Part shown: piece after piece, positions 1-9,702 of the stretch
How positions within the stretch are numbered: position 1 is the first letter of the stretch
How the letters are laid out: each line of letters opens with the position of its first letter
Assembly: GCA_003054655.1 (NCBI GenBank)
Contig: QAYZ01000012.1
Coordinates: 310,001 to 374,000, forward strand
From: Spartobacteria bacterium LR76
Lineage (GTDB): Bacteria; Verrucomicrobiota; Verrucomicrobiia; Chthoniobacterales; Terrimicrobiaceae
Direction: 5' to 3'
Length of the DNA stretch: 64,000 bases
Notes under the pieces: model-generated
Database searches by the model: none
Seen by the model: only the letters and a program-made list of their open reading frames with translations
Told to the model about the DNA's origin: nothing
Made by a program: the position numbers and the translations under genes

Positions 1-1131
1 CGGGGCGCGGTGCTTTATCGCTCGGCGGCGCTGGGCGTGACGGTGCTGCCGGAGGCAGGCAAAACCGTGACGATCGGCGCGCTGGGGCGGCATCGGGTGG
101 GGGTGTTTCAGAAGGACGGCGCGACGGTGAAGGTGGCGGTGGCGCTGGAGCCGGTGCGGCAGGTGATGCTCGGATATGCAGAGATCAGTCTGGTGCTGAT
201 CTGTCTCGTGCTGCTCATCAGCCTCATCAGCGGCCTGGCTTTGAGCCGGGCGGCGCTGCGTCCTGTGCGTGCGATCCAGGAGACGGCCAATCGCATCCGC
301 CTCGACAACCTGAGCGAGCGCATTCCGGTCGGGGATTCGCAGGATGAGATCGCATCGCTGGCGGAGCTGCTCAATGAGATGTTTGACCGGCTGGAGACGG
401 CCTTTGCGGAGGTGCGGCGGTTTAGCGCCGAGGCCTCGCATGAACTCAAGACGCCGCTGTCCCTGCTGCGTCTCCAGGCGGAAAAATTGCTAAACGATGG
501 ACGCCTCGGCGCGGAGCAGGACGAGGCCGTGCAGGAGCAACTCACGGAGATCAACCGCATGCAGCACATCATCGAGGATCTGCTCTTTCTCTCCCGCGCG
601 GAGGCCCAGGCGATCAAGCCCCGTCTCGTGCGGCGCAATCCGCGAGAGTTTCTCGGTGAATTGACTGAAGACGCGGCGCTGCTGGCCGAGCAGGCGGGCG
701 TGCAGTTCCGCGCACAAATCGCGCCGGAGGGCGAGGCGGCGTTTGATGCGCAGTGGATGCGCCAGGCTTTGCTGAACCTGCTGACGAACGCCTTCCGGTA
801 TTCGGGGCGCGGGTCGCTGGTGACGCTCGGCTCGGAGTTCACGCTCGACGCCTGGCGGCTGACGGTGGAGGACGAGGGGCCGGGTGTGCCGGAGGCGGAC
901 CGGAGTCGCATTTTTGAGCGGTTTGTGCGGCTCGACGATGCCGCAGAGCGCGGGACGGGCTCCGGGCTCGGGCTGGCCATCTGCCGCAGTGTGCTGGCTA
1001 TGCACGGTGGAACGATTCAGGCTGAGGCGGGCAAGCGAAAGAGCGGGCTGCGCGTGGTGTGCGAGATTCCGCTCGGCGGTGCGCCGCGTACGATGGATCG
1101 GCTGCCCGAGCGCGAGCAGGCAGCGGATTAG
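1..1131 (+). CDS. Sensor histidine kinase, C-terminal part (gene starts before the window)
   Basis: Membrane sensor kinase of a two-component system. The frame is open from base 1, so the N-terminus is missing and 376 codons are visible. Visible order: the end of an extracytoplasmic sensor segment, one hydrophobic helix (about visible residues 58-82), a HAMP linker, the HisKA helix with ASHELKTPLS (phosphoacceptor His codon at 439-441), then HATPase_c with N box NLLTNAFRYS, G1 box DEGPGVP and G2 box GSGLGLAICRS. All catalytic boxes are intact. The layout resembles heavy-metal or phosphate-type class I kinases, and a partner response regulator would be expected just upstream. The ligand cannot be read from what is visible. 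Confidence 0.93.
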   Translation, partial: RGAVLYRSAALGVTVLPEAGKTVTIGALGRHRVGVFQKDGATVKVAVALEPVRQVMLGYAEISLVLICLVLLISLISGLALSRAALRPVRAIQETANRIRLDNLSERIPVGDSQDEIASLAELLNEMFDRLETAFAEVRRFSAEASHELKTPLSLLRLQAEKLLNDGRLGAEQDEAVQEQLTEINRMQHIIEDLLFLSRAEAQAIKPRLVRRNPREFLGELTEDAALLAEQAGVQFRAQIAPEGEAAFDAQWMRQALLNLLTNAFRYSGRGSLVTLGSEFTLDAWRLTVEDEGPGVPEADRSRIFERFVRLDDAAERGTGSGLGLAICRSVLAMHGGTIQAEAGKRKSGLRVVCEIPLGGAPRTMDRLPEREQAAD

Positions 1132-1137
1132 GAGATA

Positions 1138-2550
1138 CTAGCGCAGGATCACGAGATTCCACCAGAGGGGGCCGATGCCCATCCAGATGGCGAGATTCAC
1201 CACCGAGATGATGAAGCCGATGCTCCACCAGGTATTCTGCGAGACATAGGCTCCGGCGAAGTACACCGGGGCGCAGCCTGTGCTGTAGTGGGTGAGCCCG
1301 GCGTTGAGATTGGACAACACGGCGAGCGTCCAGGCGGCGAGGGCGGGCGGCACGCCGAGGACGACCGCCGCGCCGAGAAAGGCCGGATAGAGCGCGGAAA
1401 TCTGCGCGGTGAGGCTGGCGAAGCCGTAGTGCGCGTAAAAGTACAGCAGCGCGAGCACCGCCATTGCGAACGGCCACGGCCAGCCCGCGAGGTGGCCAAA
1501 GGCATCGTCGAAGAGCACCTTGAATGTCCCCTGCCGGCTCATCTCATCGGCCATCATGAGCAGCGGGGCGAACCATACCAGCACCTCCCAGGCGCGGCGG
1601 TTGCCGAGGAGTTCGTCCCACTTCAGCACCTGCGTGAGCAGCAGGGCGGAGATGCCGGTGAGGGCGACAACGGTATTGCCCACGCCATGCCATGGTGAGG
1701 TGATCCAGCCGAGGATGACGAGAAACAGGATGACGAGCAGCGTGATCTCCTGACGGCTGAGCGGGCCGAGGTCGTCGAGCTTTGCCCGGGCAAAAGCCTG
1801 CGCGTGGCCCGTATCCTGGAGCTGGGGAGGGGCGAGGTTATACAATATCCACGGAATGAGGGCAAAGGAGACGAGGCCGGGAACGCAAGTGGCGAGCGCC
1901 CATTTCATCCAGGTCAGTTCGACGCCCGCGATGTCGAGGGCAAACTTGGCGATGAGCGGATTGCCCACCATGCTGGTGAGGAAGAGCACGGAGGCGAGGT
2001 AGTTCGTATGAAATCCGACGAGCGTGAGATATGCGCCGATGCGGCGCGAGGTGGGGCCGGGTTCCGAGCCGAGCACCTGGGCGACATTGCGGAGGATGGG
2101 GGCGACGACGCCACCGCGCGCGGTATCCGACGGGACGAAGGGCGAGAGGACGAGATTCGACGCAGCGGCGGCGTACCCCAGCGAGAGCGACGTGCTGCCG
2201 AGACGGCTGATGAAGAAATAGGCAATACGCAAGCCCAGCCGTGTCTGCGTGACAGCCTGGGCAAAGAGGAAGGCGGAGAAGATGAGCCACACCGTGGGGC
2301 TGGAGAAGCCCGAGAGAGCCTGCGAGAGCGGCAGCGTGCCGGTGAGGGCGATGAGCGTCATCGCGATGAGCACCACCACACCCATGGGCGCGGGTCGCAC
2401 GACGAGGGCGAGGATGGTGGAGACAAAGATCGCCAGGAGCTGGCGCTGGTTCGACGCGAGCTCCGCGACGGGCGTGAAGTAGAGGACGATTCCCGGGAGG
2501 AGGATGATCGCCCATCGGAGGACTGCTGGGGTTGGCCGCGCTGCCGCCAT
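1138..2550 (-). CDS. DASS-family (SLC13-like) anion:Na+ symporter or dicarboxylate exchanger
   Basis: Inner-membrane carrier of 470 residues with about 11-12 hydrophobic segments. It resembles the CitT/2-oxoglutarate-malate translocator branch of the divalent anion symporter family: early FSSPTVWLIFSAFLFAQAVTQT, a mid-protein SPFVPSDTARGG stretch corresponding to the first substrate/Na+ loop, and a C-terminal NLNAGLTHYSTGCAPVYFAG motif. Likely substrates are di- or tricarboxylates such as malate, 2-oxoglutarate or tartrate, but the exact one is not readable. It converges with the kinase gene (6 bp between stops). The ATG at 2550 opens the first hydrophobic segment. A second carboxylate carrier of a different family lies just upstream on the same strand. 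Confidence 0.9.
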   Translation of the reverse strand: MAAARPTPAVLRWAIILLPGIVLYFTPVAELASNQRQLLAIFVSTILALVVRPAPMGVVVLIAMTLIALTGTLPLSQALSGFSSPTVWLIFSAFLFAQAVTQTRLGLRIAYFFISRLGSTSLSLGYAAAASNLVLSPFVPSDTARGGVVAPILRNVAQVLGSEPGPTSRRIGAYLTLVGFHTNYLASVLFLTSMVGNPLIAKFALDIAGVELTWMKWALATCVPGLVSFALIPWILYNLAPPQLQDTGHAQAFARAKLDDLGPLSRQEITLLVILFLVILGWITSPWHGVGNTVVALTGISALLLTQVLKWDELLGNRRAWEVLVWFAPLLMMADEMSRQGTFKVLFDDAFGHLAGWPWPFAMAVLALLYFYAHYGFASLTAQISALYPAFLGAAVVLGVPPALAAWTLAVLSNLNAGLTHYSTGCAPVYFAGAYVSQNTWWSIGFIISVVNLAIWMGIGPLWWNLVILR

Positions 2551-2596
2551 GCGTCTGATGAGATTACTCTAGCCGCTGCCGGGCCGGGAGCAATGA

Positions 2597-2628
2597 GAGC
2601 GTTCCGGGAATTTGCACCCGGAACGCTC
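2597..2628. terminator. 12-bp perfect hairpin between the two carboxylate transporter genes
   Basis: Left arm 2597-2608 and right arm 2617-2628 are perfectly complementary around an 8-nt loop. It lies after the stop of the 2809-4191 gene and before the start of the 1138-2550 gene, both on the minus strand. There is no T-tract, so it may be a Rho-assisted terminator or processing hairpin rather than a classical intrinsic terminator. Confidence 0.5.
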
Positions 2629-2808
2629 CCGGTTCTGGCGGTCAGAGCAGATCAAATCAATCTGTAGCCACAGCTCGGCGGCGGCGAGGGCCGTCCTGGC
2701 GCGTCGGTCGCTTGGGCAGTATGTATCCATACAGCCTCGTCGCAACCGCCCCACCATGCCGACCCCCGGCGCTCACCGATCCATGGCTGCATCTTTATTT
2801 GGTCAGCT

Positions 2809-4191
2809 CTAGCTAGCGGGGGAGACCACCAGGCGTTCCTCCGGTGCCTTGACGGCGGGGAGGGCGACCGGTGCAGCAGCCGGGGTGGGGGAAACCGAGC
2901 CGAGGATCTGGCGCAGGCGGGCCTCGTCGACCTCCTTGCACCACTTGCCAACGACGATGGTGGCGACGCCGTTGCCGACGAGGTTCGTCAGCGCGCGGGC
3001 CTCGGACATGAAGCGGTCGATCCCCAGGATGAGGGCGATGCCCGCCACCGGCACATGGCCCACGGCGGAAAGCGTCGCCGCCAGCACGATGAAGCCGCTG
3101 CCCGTGATGCCCGCCGCGCCCTTGGAGGTCAGGAGCAGTACGGCGAGGAGCGTGAGCTGGTGGGTGAGATCGAGCGGGGTGTTCGTGGCCTGGGCGATGA
3201 ACACGGCGGCCATGGTCAGGTAGATCGCGGTACCGTCGAGGTTGAAGGAATACCCGGTCGGGATGACGAGGCCGACGGTGGATTTCTTCACGCCGAGATT
3301 CTCCAGCTTGGTCATCATGCGGGGCAGGACGGATTCCGACGACGAGGTGCCGAGTACGATGAGGAGCTCCTCTTTAATGTACCGGATAAAACGCCAGACG
3401 CTGAAGCCATGCAACCGCGTGATGGTGCCGAGCACGAGGAAGACGAAGATAAGGCAGGTGAGGTAAAATGACCCCATGAGCTTCGCCAGCGAGAAGAGCG
3501 ACTCGGTGCCGTACTTGCCGATGGTGAAGGCCATCGCGCCGAATGCGCCGAGCGGAGCGACCTTCATGATGATGCCGACGATACCGAAGAGGACGTGCGA
3601 GGTTTTCTCGATCAGCTCAAAGACGATCGAGCTGCGTCCGCCGAAGCGATGCAGCGCAAAGCCGAAGAGCACCGACACGAGCAGCACCTGGAGGATCTCG
3701 CCCTTGGCGAAGGCGTCGAAGACCGTGGTCGGGATGATGTGGAGGATGTAATCGACCGTGCCCTCCATCTTGCCGGGGGCGGTGAATTGCGCGATGGCCT
3801 TGGTATCGAGGCTGGCGGCGTCGATGTTCATCCCGGCACCGGGGCGCACCACATTGACGATGACGAGGCCGACCACGAGGGCCAGCGTGCTCACGATCTC
3901 AAAGTACAGCATGGCGAGGCCGCCGGTCTTGCCGACCTTCTTCATGTCCTCCATGCCCGCGATGCCGATGACCACGGTGCAAAAGATGATCGGGGCGATG
4001 ATCATCTTGATCAGCTTGATGAAGCCCTCGCCGAAAGGCTTCATCGCCTCGCCCGTGGCGGGGAAGAAATGGCCCAGCAGCACGCCCAGGACGATCGCGA
4101 CGATGACCTGGAAATAGAGCGACTGGTAAAATCTGCGGGGTTTCGGAGGAACGGCGGGAGCCGACGACTCGGACGCGGAGGGAGTATTCAT
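2809..4191 (-). CDS. Dicarboxylate/amino acid:cation symporter (DAACS, DctA/GltP family)
   Basis: Inner-membrane Na+ or H+ coupled symporter of 460 residues for C4-dicarboxylates or acidic amino acids. Family signatures are clear: the serine-rich re-entrant loop [13 protein letters not shown], the cation/substrate motif [18 protein letters not shown], and the second hairpin [17 protein letters not shown], followed by the [15 protein letters not shown] helix. The frame is open to 4320, but I place the start at the ATG at 4191 because residues before it are polar, non-conserved and would overlap the neighbouring gene. No strong ribosome-binding site is visible. The C-terminal tail of about 40 residues after the last helix is Pro/Ala-rich. 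Substrate choice between succinate-like and glutamate-like compounds is not settled by sequence alone. Confidence 0.93.
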   Translation of the reverse strand: MNTPSASESSAPAVPPKPRRFYQSLYFQVIVAIVLGVLLGHFFPATGEAMKPFGEGFIKLIKMIIAPIIFCTVVIGIAGMEDMKKVGKTGGLAMLYFEIVSTLALVVGLVIVNVVRPGAGMNIDAASLDTKAIAQFTAPGKMEGTVDYILHIIPTTVFDAFAKGEILQVLLVSVLFGFALHRFGGRSSIVFELIEKTSHVLFGIVGIIMKVAPLGAFGAMAFTIGKYGTESLFSLAKLMGSFYLTCLIFVFLVLGTITRLHGFSVWRFIRYIKEELLIVLGTSSSESVLPRMMTKLENLGVKKSTVGLVIPTGYSFNLDGTAIYLTMAAVFIAQATNTPLDLTHQLTLLAVLLLTSKGAAGITGSGFIVLAATLSAVGHVPVAGIALILGIDRFMSEARALTNLVGNGVATIVVGKWCKEVDEARLRQILGSVSPTPAAAPVALPAVKAPEERLVVSPAS

Positions 4192-4246
4192 AGGGGAGGT
4201 GTCTGCCTCGCACCATGACTCCCCATGCTTAAAGGATTCTGAACTT

Positions 4247-4268
4247 AACCTGAATTTTTCTTCAGGTT
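4247..4268. terminator. Short hairpin between the VIT and DAACS genes
   Basis: An 8-bp perfect stem (4247-4254 with 4261-4268) around a six-base, T-rich loop, in the 100-bp gap downstream of the VIT gene stop. It is AT-rich and has no T-tract outside the loop, so the terminator role is a weak inference. Confidence 0.3.
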
Positions 4269-4291
4269 TCTCCCTGCGCGGAGAGGCGGCT

Positions 4292-4981
4292 CTACGCTGA
4301 GATGCCGAAGAGTTTGCCAATCAGAGCCGTCAGGCCCATGGCAAAGCTGCCCCAGAAACAGACGCGCAAGGCTCCGCGCCACATCGACGCCCCGCCTGCC
4401 GCAGCGGCGACGGCTCCGAGGGCGCACAGCAGCGTGATGGCGGTCGCAGGCACCAGCCAAACCACGATCCCTGCCGGAGCTAGGATGGCGGTGACGACCG
4501 GGACGATGGCTCCTGAGGCAAAGGCGGTGGCCGACCACATGGCGGCCTGGATCGGACGGGCGCTCAGCTCCTCGGTGATGCCGATCTCATCGCGCGCATG
4601 CGCGCCGAGGGCGTCTTTTTTCATGAGCTGGCGGGCAACCTCCAGGGCGAGATTTTCATCCAGTCCGCGATCCCGGTAGATGGCGGCGAGTTCGGCTTCC
4701 TCCTCCTCGGGGTCATTGGCGAGGGCGTCGGCCTCCATCTTCAGGTCGGCCTTCTCGGTATCCTCCTGCGACTTGACGGAAACGTACTCCCCGGCCGCCA
4801 TGGACATAGCCCCGGCGACCAGACCGGCGACGCCGGCGAGGAGGATGCTGGACTTGGTCGAGTTTGCCGCTGCCACGCCTACGATGAGGCTGGCGGTGGA
4901 CAGAATGCCGTCATTCGCTCCCAGTACGGCGGCTCGTAGCCACCCGGAGCGATTGATGCGATGATGTTCCTCATGCGCCAT
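4292..4981 (-). CDS. VIT1/CCC1-family iron/manganese transporter
   Basis: Integral membrane protein of 229 residues related to plant VIT1 and yeast CCC1, which move Fe2+ or Mn2+ out of the cytosol. Visible features: [34 protein letters not shown], the typical first helix with the ND motif; [24 protein letters not shown], the conserved second-helix MAAGEYVSV signature; a hydrophilic Glu-rich metal-binding domain ([23 protein letters not shown]); and three C-terminal helices. The open frame runs up to 5458, but the upstream part is a shadow of priA, and the ATG at 4981 gives the normal family N-terminus. It stands between priA and the DAACS gene on the same strand. Confidence 0.93.
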   Translation of the reverse strand: MAHEEHHRINRSGWLRAAVLGANDGILSTASLIVGVAAANSTKSSILLAGVAGLVAGAMSMAAGEYVSVKSQEDTEKADLKMEADALANDPEEEEAELAAIYRDRGLDENLALEVARQLMKKDALGAHARDEIGITEELSARPIQAAMWSATAFASGAIVPVVTAILAPAGIVVWLVPATAITLLCALGAVAAAAGGASMWRGALRVCFWGSFAMGLTALIGKLFGISA

Positions 4982-5093
4982 GAGCCGGACCGTAGCCGGG
5001 GGCCGGTCTTTGTCGAACAGAATTCGGTAACATTCCCGCAAGCCTGACTTGTCGACCTGGATTCCGACGGTGGGCGAGCTTTGGCGGAAGGAA

Positions 5094-7313
5094 CTACATG
5101 AGCTGCACCGGGTCGACGTCGGCGACGATGAAGACGTCGTCGGGGAGCGGGAGGGCGTGGAGGACGGTTTGGACGGCGCGGGACATGGCGCGGGTGGAGG
5201 TGCCGCGCAGGGCGGTCTGGAAGCGGTAGTAGCCCTTGGCCTTTTCCAGCGGGGCGGGGGTGGCTTCGCTGACAGTGATGCCCTCGGGCGTGACCTCGCG
5301 GAGTCGGCGCACGAAGGTCTGGGTGGTGAACTCGGCCTTTTCCCGGCTTTCGCTGCGCACGGTGACGAGCACCATGCGGGAGAAGGGCGGGAAGTGAAAC
5401 CGCTCGCGGAACTCCATCTCCTGCTCGACGAAGCCCTCAAAGTCGTGATGACGCGCAAACTGGATCGACGGGCTGGTCGGCGTGTAGGACTGCACGAGCA
5501 CCTCGCCCTCCATCTCGCCGCGTCCGGCGCGTCCTGCGACCTGGGTGAGGAGTTGGAAGGTGCGTTCCCCGGCGCGGAAATCCGGCACGTGCAGGCCGAG
5601 GTCGGCGTTGATGATGCCGACGAGCGTGACGTTGGGAAAATGCAGACCCTTGGCGATCATCTGGGTGCCGACGAGGATGTCGATCTCGCCTTTCTTGAAG
5701 GCACCGAGGGTGAGGCGGTACGCGTCCTTGCGGCTCATGGCGTCGGCATCCATGCGGGCGATGCGGGCCTTGGGGAAGAGCTTGCGCACGATGTCCTCGA
5801 CCTTCTGGGTGCCCACGCCAGCGTGACGGATGCCGGGGTCGCGGCACTCGGGGCAGACCTTGGGGGCGCGCTCGGTGTGGCCGCAGATGTGGCAGGCGAG
5901 CTGGGAGGCGTCGCGGTGATAGGTGAGCGACACGCTGCAGTTGGGGCACTCGCAGACATGGCCGCAGACCTCGCAGAGCATGGTGGTGGAGAATCCGCGC
6001 CGGTTGAGAAAGAGAATGGTCTGCTCGCCCTTCTTCAGGCGGCTCTCGATGGCGTTGACGAGCGGGGGCGAGAAGGCGGATTCGCCGCCCTTGGTCGTCT
6101 TGCGCATGTCCACGACGCGGATGACGGGCATCTTGCGGTCGTCCACGCGCTGGGCGAGGCGGAGGAGCTGATACTTGCCGTTTTGGACATTGTGCCAGCT
6201 CTCGATGGACGGCGTGGCGCTGCCGAGGACGATGGGGCAATTCTCGCGCTGGGCGCGGAGCACGGCGACGTCGCGGGCGTTGTAGCGGGGCGTCTCCTCC
6301 TGCTTGTAGGAGCTTTCGTGCTCCTCATCGACGATGATAATGCCGGGGGACTCCAGCGGGGCAAAGACGGCGCTGCGTGCACCGATGACGATTTTCGCCT
6401 TGCCGCTGCGCACCTTGTACCACTCGTCGTGGCGTTCTCCGGCGGCGAGATGGCTGTGCAGGACGGCGACCTCCTGCTGGAGATCGGCGAAGCGCGCCTT
6501 GAAGCGCTCGACCGTCTGAGGGGTGAGCGAAATCTCCGGCACGAGGACCAGCGCGCTCCGGCCCTGGGCGAGCACGGCCTTGATGGATTGCAGGTAAATC
6601 TCGGTCTTACCGCTTCCGGTCACGCCATAGAGGAGGATGGGACGGGGAGGCGTCGGCGAGGCGATGGCGACCTTCACGGCTTCCAGTGCGACGGCCTGTT
6701 CCTCGTTCAGCTCCAGATCCTGCGTGGGGATGAAGGTGTCCCCGGCGTGCGGGTCGCGGGCGACCTCCTCCTGCTCGATGGCGATCCAGCCTTTCTCCTC
6801 CAGGGTGCGAAAGACCCCCTCGCTCACCCCGGCGGTCTGGCAAAGCTCGGTGATGGCGGTGGGTTTCCCGGCCTGCTGGATGGCGTTGAGCGCGTCGGCC
6901 TGGCGCGGGGCCTTGGCGGCGAGCTTTTCCAGGTCGTCGTCGGTGATCTCGCGCAGGGCGCGGGCAAAGTTGCGTTTTTTCGCGGAGACCTGCGCCTGGC
7001 GTACGACCTGCGGGAGCAGGCAGGACATGGCGGATTCCAGCGAGCAGCAGTAGTAGTCGGAAATCCACCGGGCCAGCTCGAAGAGCTTCGGCAAAATGAG
7101 CGGCTGGCCGCCCATGACCTCGTGGATCTCCTTCAACCCCGGCACGTCGCTATCCTCCAGCACCTCGAGCACGGTGCCCTGGAGGAGCCGGGCGCGCAGG
7201 GGCACCTTTACGCGGGAGCCGGGGGCGACCATTTCCGCCATGTGCGGCGGGATGATGTAGTCGAGGGCACGGTCGCCCGCCTTGTCGGGGAGTACGCGGG
7301 CGAAGGACGGCAT
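5094..7313 (-). CDS. priA: Primosomal protein N' (replication restart helicase PriA)
   Basis: Cytoplasmic 3'-to-5' superfamily 2 helicase that reloads the replisome at stalled forks. Length 739 residues, usual for the family. Order: N-terminal 3'-DNA-binding domain (ARVLPDKAGDRALDYIIPP), winged helix, helicase lobe 1 with Walker A GVTGSGKT (about 230-237) and the DEEH box, the zinc-binding segment with paired cysteines (CEVCGHVCECPNC ... CHICGH ... CPEC), then lobe 2 with GTQMIAKGLHFPNVTLVG and QVAGRAGRG. All eight zinc-ligand cysteines are present. The start is the ATG at 7313, divergent from the lytic transglycosylase gene with about 70-80 bp between them. A 758-residue open frame on the opposite strand is a codon-bias shadow. 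Confidence 0.98.
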   Translation of the reverse strand: MPSFARVLPDKAGDRALDYIIPPHMAEMVAPGSRVKVPLRARLLQGTVLEVLEDSDVPGLKEIHEVMGGQPLILPKLFELARWISDYYCCSLESAMSCLLPQVVRQAQVSAKKRNFARALREITDDDLEKLAAKAPRQADALNAIQQAGKPTAITELCQTAGVSEGVFRTLEEKGWIAIEQEEVARDPHAGDTFIPTQDLELNEEQAVALEAVKVAIASPTPPRPILLYGVTGSGKTEIYLQSIKAVLAQGRSALVLVPEISLTPQTVERFKARFADLQQEVAVLHSHLAAGERHDEWYKVRSGKAKIVIGARSAVFAPLESPGIIIVDEEHESSYKQEETPRYNARDVAVLRAQRENCPIVLGSATPSIESWHNVQNGKYQLLRLAQRVDDRKMPVIRVVDMRKTTKGGESAFSPPLVNAIESRLKKGEQTILFLNRRGFSTTMLCEVCGHVCECPNCSVSLTYHRDASQLACHICGHTERAPKVCPECRDPGIRHAGVGTQKVEDIVRKLFPKARIARMDADAMSRKDAYRLTLGAFKKGEIDILVGTQMIAKGLHFPNVTLVGIINADLGLHVPDFRAGERTFQLLTQVAGRAGRGEMEGEVLVQSYTPTSPSIQFARHHDFEGFVEQEMEFRERFHFPPFSRMVLVTVRSESREKAEFTTQTFVRRLREVTPEGITVSEATPAPLEKAKGYYRFQTALRGTSTRAMSRAVQTVLHALPLPDDVFIVADVDPVQLM

Positions 7314-7382
7314 CCCGGGAGTTAAATCAAGGATGGGGCGTTTCTAAAAGGAATTGATGCGACGGGATGGGGCCATGGTATC

Positions 7383-8003
7383 TTGGACGGCGTGAAGGTT
7401 GTTGTCGCGATATTGGCTGTCGTTGTTGTCCTGGCGGTTGCTGCGTTTGCGGTGATCAGTCTGACCAGCGACGATCCGCGCTACACCGCCCATGAGATGC
7501 TGAGCCTCGGGCGTTACGACAAGTACGACGGCCTCATCCTCGAGGTCGCGAGGCAGCGCAACATCCCGCCCGAGCTGATCAAGGCCGTCATTTGGAAGGA
7601 GAGCCGCTTTGACCCCACGAAGAAAGGCGGCCAGGGCGAGCGCGGCCTCATGCAGATCACCGAGGTGGCGGCGGCGGACTGGGCCAGGGCGGGCAAGGTC
7701 GAGGGGTTTGTCCCGACCATGCTCTTCGATCCCAAGGTCAACATCGAGGTCGGCACGTGGTATCTGCGCCGGGCGCTGGATCACTGGTCGGAAAAGGACG
7801 ACCCGGTGCCCTTTGCGCTGGCCGAGTACAATGCCGGGCGAGGGCGGGTGCACCGCTGGATGAAGGACTCCGGCCAGGGTTCCACGGCGGACGCCAAGGA
7901 TTTGCAGGACGCGATGGATTTCCCCGGGACGAAAAGCTACATCGCGGCGATCATCTCGCGGTCCGATTTCTACCGCCAGCGCGGCGAGTTTGCGGAGCAG
8001 TAG
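7383..8003 (+). CDS. Membrane-anchored lytic transglycosylase (SLT domain)
   Basis: Cuts the beta-1,4 glycosidic bond of peptidoglycan in the periplasm. About 206 residues: a short N-terminus, one hydrophobic helix (roughly residues 5-27) acting as signal anchor, then a goose-lysozyme-like SLT domain with the catalytic Glu in IWKESRFDP (residue 73 from the TTG start), followed by GERGLMQIT, the helix NIEVGTWYL and the AEYNAGRGRV motif. The frame opens with TTG at 7383; a GTG at 7392 gives an equally good N-terminus and may be the true start. Small single-domain form, lacking the alpha-superhelical domain of Slt70. Its stop is 2 bp from that of the convergent lipoprotein gene. Confidence 0.92.
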   Translation: MDGVKVVVAILAVVVVLAVAAFAVISLTSDDPRYTAHEMLSLGRYDKYDGLILEVARQRNIPPELIKAVIWKESRFDPTKKGGQGERGLMQITEVAAADWARAGKVEGFVPTMLFDPKVNIEVGTWYLRRALDHWSEKDDPVPFALAEYNAGRGRVHRWMKDSGQGSTADAKDLQDAMDFPGTKSYIAAIISRSDFYRQRGEFAEQ

Positions 8004-8005
8004 CC

Positions 8006-8764
8006 TTATTTCAGCTCAACCGGAAAGGTGAGGGTGTCCCCGGCGGCGGAGAAGGTGACGTTCATGATGCGAGGCCTGGGGCCATGCAGCGGGGGAAACT
8101 TGATATAGACGACGCCGGAAACGGTTTGTCCCTTGTGCTGGAGGGTGGTGGTGCGGAGGGCTTCGCTTTTCAGGACGGCGATATTCTGATCCCGGGTGGC
8201 GGCGATGTTTGCGATCTGGTTGGAGGCATTGCTCTGGATCGCGGCGGAGGCGGCGCTGCTGGCCGCCGGGTTATAGGTGGTGGTCTGTCCCGAGTAAGAG
8301 CCGGAAACGCCGTAGGGATTGCGGTATCCGCCGCCGGAGAATGTCCCGGAGCCGTAGGTGGTGGTCGGCATGTTGGCGCGCAGGGAGGCGCTGGCGGCGT
8401 TGAGTCCGGTGGCCAGAGCCATCATGGCGGCGGCATGACGTTCGCGAGCGGCGAGTTCCTCGTAGGTGAAAATCCTCAGCTTCTTTCCATTCACCGTGGC
8501 CGAGATGTTCTCCGTGCCGAAGTTGAAGGGCGTCTTCCCGACGTTCATCGCGGTGACATAGATCTGGATGTCCGGGAAGTTGGAGGAAAACCTCTCTGTC
8601 GGGAGTCCGATCTCGACGCCGAGGGACTTGCCAAACTGGGCAAAGTACGGCGTGCCGGAGTTGTAGACCGTGCGAGGCTTGATCTCCGCAGGATAGTCGA
8701 GCGTGACGTGGGCGCAGCCTGAGAGAACGGCTGCGGCAAGCAAAGAGGCAAGGGCGCGGAGCAT
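8006..8764 (-). CDS. Putative lipoprotein of unknown function
   Basis: Protein of 252 residues with a lipoprotein signal peptide: MLRALASLLAAAVLSGCAH, lipobox LSGC with the acylated Cys at residue 17. After it comes a beta-rich part (residues about 25-100), an Ala-rich helix, a low-complexity Gly/Tyr/Ser/Thr stretch around residues 130-170, a second Ala/Asn-rich helix, and a C-terminal beta segment ending PRPRIMNVTFSAAGDTLTFPVEL. I do not recognise a named family. It is probably attached to the outer membrane and facing the periplasm. It lies alone between mlaF and the transglycosylase gene. Confidence 0.8.
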   Translation of the reverse strand: MLRALASLLAAAVLSGCAHVTLDYPAEIKPRTVYNSGTPYFAQFGKSLGVEIGLPTERFSSNFPDIQIYVTAMNVGKTPFNFGTENISATVNGKKLRIFTYEELAARERHAAAMMALATGLNAASASLRANMPTTTYGSGTFSGGGYRNPYGVSGSYSGQTTTYNPAASSAASAAIQSNASNQIANIAATRDQNIAVLKSEALRTTTLQHKGQTVSGVVYIKFPPLHGPRPRIMNVTFSAAGDTLTFPVELK

Positions 8765-8856
8765 CGCGCAGATTTAGCGCGGGGAAACTAAGTCGGGCAA
8801 TCCCGATTTCTTTAAGTTCTAAGTCAAGAACGAAGCTTAGAAAATTCCGGGGAATC

Positions 8857-9702
8857 TCAGTACGAAAGGCCCTTGTCCCGGTCGTGGCCGAGGAGTCGGT
8901 CGATGTAATCCTCGGGGGCGAGCTTGAGCGGGACGGGGCCGTCGGGTTCGCCGCGGATGAACTGCTGCACCTCGGGGTCGGGGCTGTTCCTGATGTCGTC
9001 GGGCGTGCCGTGGGCGATGATCATGCCAGCGCGCTTGCCTGCGCCGAGGACGATCATTTTCGTGCCGATGCGGAAGGCGCTCGCCATGTCGTGGGTGACG
9101 ACCACGGCGGTCATGTGGAGCTTTTGCGTGAGGTCCATCGTGAGCTGGTCGATGACGGCGGTCATGATGGGATCGAGGCCGGAGGTCGGCTCGTCGCTGA
9201 AGAGGAGTTCCGGGTCGAGGGCGACGGCGCGGGCGAGGCCGACGCGCTTGCGCATGCCGCCGCTGATCTCGGCGGGCTTGAGGTTTTCAAAGCCGGTGAG
9301 GCCGACGAGTTCCAGCTTCATCTTCACGACGAGGTCGACGATGGCGGGGTCGACCTTGCTGTTCTCAATGAGCGGGAGGGCGACGTTTTCGCCGACGGTG
9401 AGGGATTGCAGGAGCGCGCCGAACTGGAAATTCATCCCAAAGCGCAGGCGGAGCTTCTCCATCTGCTGGGGCGACATGGTGGTCGTCTCCTCGCCGAAAA
9501 TCTTGATCGACCCGCTGGTGGGCCGGAGCGAGCCGATGATATGGCGCAGGAGCGTGCTTTTGCCGCACCCCGAGCCGCCCATGATGATCATGGTGTCGCC
9601 CTTCTCGACGGTGAAGGAAATGCCGTTGAGCACGGTGCGGCTGCCGAACTTGCGCACGAGGTCGCGCACCTCGATGACGGTCTCGCGCTTGGTCTCGCTC
9701 AT
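8857..9702 (-). CDS. mlaF: ABC transporter ATP-binding protein, MlaF-like (phospholipid transport)
   Basis: ATPase of 281 residues that powers lipid movement between the inner and outer membranes. Walker A is GGSGCGKST (residues 42-50), Q-loop region FQFGALLQSLTVGENVALPL, signature SGGMRKRVGLARA, Walker B LLFSDEPTSGLDP, H-loop VVVTHDM. The SGGMRKR signature and the GALLQSLTVGENV Q-loop are typical of MlaF/TGD3-type subunits. The start is the ATG at 9702, overlapping the mlaE stop by 4 bp (ATGA), so translation is coupled. The open frame continues upstream through mlaE only as a shadow. Confidence 0.94.
   Translation of the reverse strand: MSETKRETVIEVRDLVRKFGSRTVLNGISFTVEKGDTMIIMGGSGCGKSTLLRHIIGSLRPTSGSIKIFGEETTTMSPQQMEKLRLRFGMNFQFGALLQSLTVGENVALPLIENSKVDPAIVDLVVKMKLELVGLTGFENLKPAEISGGMRKRVGLARAVALDPELLFSDEPTSGLDPIMTAVIDQLTMDLTQKLHMTAVVVTHDMASAFRIGTKMIVLGAGKRAGMIIAHGTPDDIRNSPDPEVQQFIRGEPDGPVPLKLAPEDYIDRLLGHDRDKGLSY

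Noticed and set aside
5049-7325. 758-residue open frame on the + strand opposite priA
   Set aside because: It mirrors priA codon by codon, is full of Leu/Asp/Gly/Val/Glu runs typical of GC-rich antisense frames, and shows no domain. priA on the other strand is unmistakable.
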